From Pavlovales sp. CCMP2436 (lineage: Eukaryota > Haptophyta > Pavlovophyceae > Pavlovales), in the NCBI GenBank assembly GCA_026770615.1, contig MU631998.1, forward strand, positions 32,327 through 53,284: a stretch of DNA of 20,958 nt, read 5' to 3'. Within the stretch, counting starts at the first letter, position 1. Each line of letters begins with the position of its first letter. The notes under the pieces are model-generated. The model ran no database searches, was not told where the DNA came from, and saw nothing but the letters and a program-made list of their open reading frames with translations. Shown piece after piece: positions 19,969 to 20,958 of this stretch. The translations under genes were made by a program, and so were the position numbers.

Positions 19969-20593
19969 TAAATATAGCCCAGGGGGTCGCGGGCAATACT
20001 TGCAGACCTGGTCGCGACTGTGAATACTTATAGACTTGCTTGGCCAGGTGCAGTTTTAAACTTCGAAAATTCGAGAGCTAACCAGACAACTTAAAGATCC
20101 GTTAACAGTTACCAGAATATCTTTGAGGCTGCCGCGGGGCCCTGGTACTGTGGTAGTGCCGCCTGTAGGCTGTAGGGGGCCCGTGGTGGCCGAGGCAACG
20201 GGTGTGGCAGCGGTCGCGCCCGGCGCTGACGTGCCAGCTGTCGCGGCTGCCGCGGGGCTGGTAGTGCCGCCTACAGGCCCAGCGGAAGGAGGGTGCCAGC
20301 ACTTTCGCCATCCCCCCCGGGGGATACACCCTGGAGGGCTCTCATTGGCCCATTCTGAGGGTCCTAAACGCAGGAGCCAATGAGAGCACAGCGCTTAAAC
20401 GTAGGTAATTTTCTGGGTGATATGACTAGTCTTAATTCTATAGGTAGTTGTAGTATTTACCCGCGGCCGCCACGGCAGGGCTGCGGCGGCCGAGGCGCGG
20501 CCGAGGCGGGGCGTGGGGGCCGGGGCGCACACACTCACGTCCTTTGGTGTGAGTGCTGGTGCATGAGGGTTTGGGTCGATCGCTCGACCTCAG
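19969..20593. other. GC-rich spacer with internal repeats
   Basis: A diverged direct repeat (ctgccgcggggc ... ggtagtgccgcct, about 20129-20172 and 20245-20280) and an 11-bp inverted repeat ctctcattggc/gccaatgagag (20339-20349 and 20376-20386) are visible. A GGCCG-rich stretch lies at about 20460-20530. The 86-codon plus-strand frame here lacks an ATG start and is low in complexity; I do not call it a gene. Confidence 0.45.
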
Positions 20594-20651
20594 CCTGACG
20601 TCGACCAAGCCAGTGACTGAAAAACACCTGTTGATCCATGCTGAGCCGCTA
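20594..20651 (+). repeat. Dispersed repeat family D, copy 3
   Basis: Begins cctgacgtcgaccaagccag and ends catgctgagccgctaa, then runs into a short TA tract. Same orientation as the copies at 474 and 14178. Confidence 0.75.
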
Positions 20652-20774
20652 ATATATATAGTATTTACTGACTTGAACTTGAAACGTACCGCCAGCCCAA
20701 ACCCCCCTACATTTATTTATGCTATTAGCAGTAGAAGTACTTCTGTGTTAATAAAGCAAGGTTTAAGCACTCGT

Positions 20775-20958
20775 AATATTCAATCTGGGCCCCGCTGCTG
20801 TTATGAAGGGGGGTTGCTCTGACTGCTCGACTGCTCGCGCCGATATTCAATCTGGGCCCTGCTGCTGGTGTGAGGGAGGGGGGGGGCTGCTCTGACTGCT
20901 CGGCTGCTCGACTGCTCGCGCCGATATTCAATCTGGGCCTCGCTGCTGGTGAGAGGGG
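20775..20958. repeat. Minisatellite running off the right end
   Basis: Three units begin atattcaatctgggcc at 20776, 20843 and 20924 (spacing about 67 and 81). Each is followed by cgctgctg- or tgctgctg-type sequence, a G-run and copies of ctgctcgactgctcgcgccg. The array is cut by the window end. Confidence 0.9.

Noticed and set aside
20123..20383. 86-codon Pro/Ala/Val-rich frame
   Set aside because: It lacks an ATG start, is low in complexity and covers an internal DNA repeat.
20725..20931. Minus-strand frame with NIGASSRA repeats
   Set aside because: It reads a minisatellite whose unit spacing (67 and 81) is not consistently a multiple of three.

Overview
The window looks like nuclear DNA of a single-celled alga with a complex (secondary) plastid. 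Exons are GC-rich. Introns are AT-rich, GT-AG and full of microsatellites. Two of the enzymes start with a signal-peptide-like stretch followed by an Ala/Arg/Ser/Thr-rich leader, as in haptophyte or stramenopile plastid precursors. The sequence does not let me narrow the lineage further.

Layout. 1-1783 is repeat-rich: a dispersed 113-bp repeat, a GC palindrome, a TA array and a 448-bp inverted-terminal-repeat element. A possible small protein with internal repeats lies at 1784-2089 (-). The mRNA cap guanine-N7 methyltransferase is at 2555-3682 (+), intronless. A YcfD/RoxA-type 2-oxoglutarate oxygenase is at 4125-5525 (-), intronless. Head to head with it, across 110 bp, starts a U32-family (RlhA/TrhP-like) protein that I reconstruct as 16 exons over 5636-16832 (+), 1080 residues. 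Then come a repeat-rich spacer with a second inverted-repeat element (17681-18100), a FAM32A-like protein (18425-18778, -) and, head to head across 87 bp, a CIA30/NDUFAF1-family protein (18866-19696, +). The right end again carries the 113-bp repeat, then GC-rich sequence and a minisatellite that runs off the window.

How the genes relate. The divergent pair in the centre encodes homologues of two bacterial ribosome or RNA hydroxylases: YcfD hydroxylates ribosomal protein uL16, and RlhA hydroxylates 23S rRNA C2501, both near the peptidyl-transferase centre. Both algal proteins carry plastid-like leaders, so a co-regulated plastid-ribosome hydroxylation module is a reasonable hypothesis. FAM32A (spliceosome) and the cap methyltransferase serve nuclear mRNA processing; CIA30 proteins help assemble respiratory complex I.

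The most unusual signal is in the U32 gene. Most of its long introns contain decayed or near-perfect copies ('echoes') of the adjoining exon edge together with its splice site: acceptor copies upstream of the acceptor in use, donor copies downstream of the donor in use. The three shortest introns (111-178 nt) lack them. This points to intron growth by repeated tandem duplication across exon-intron boundaries. Several dispersed repeat families also sit in these introns.
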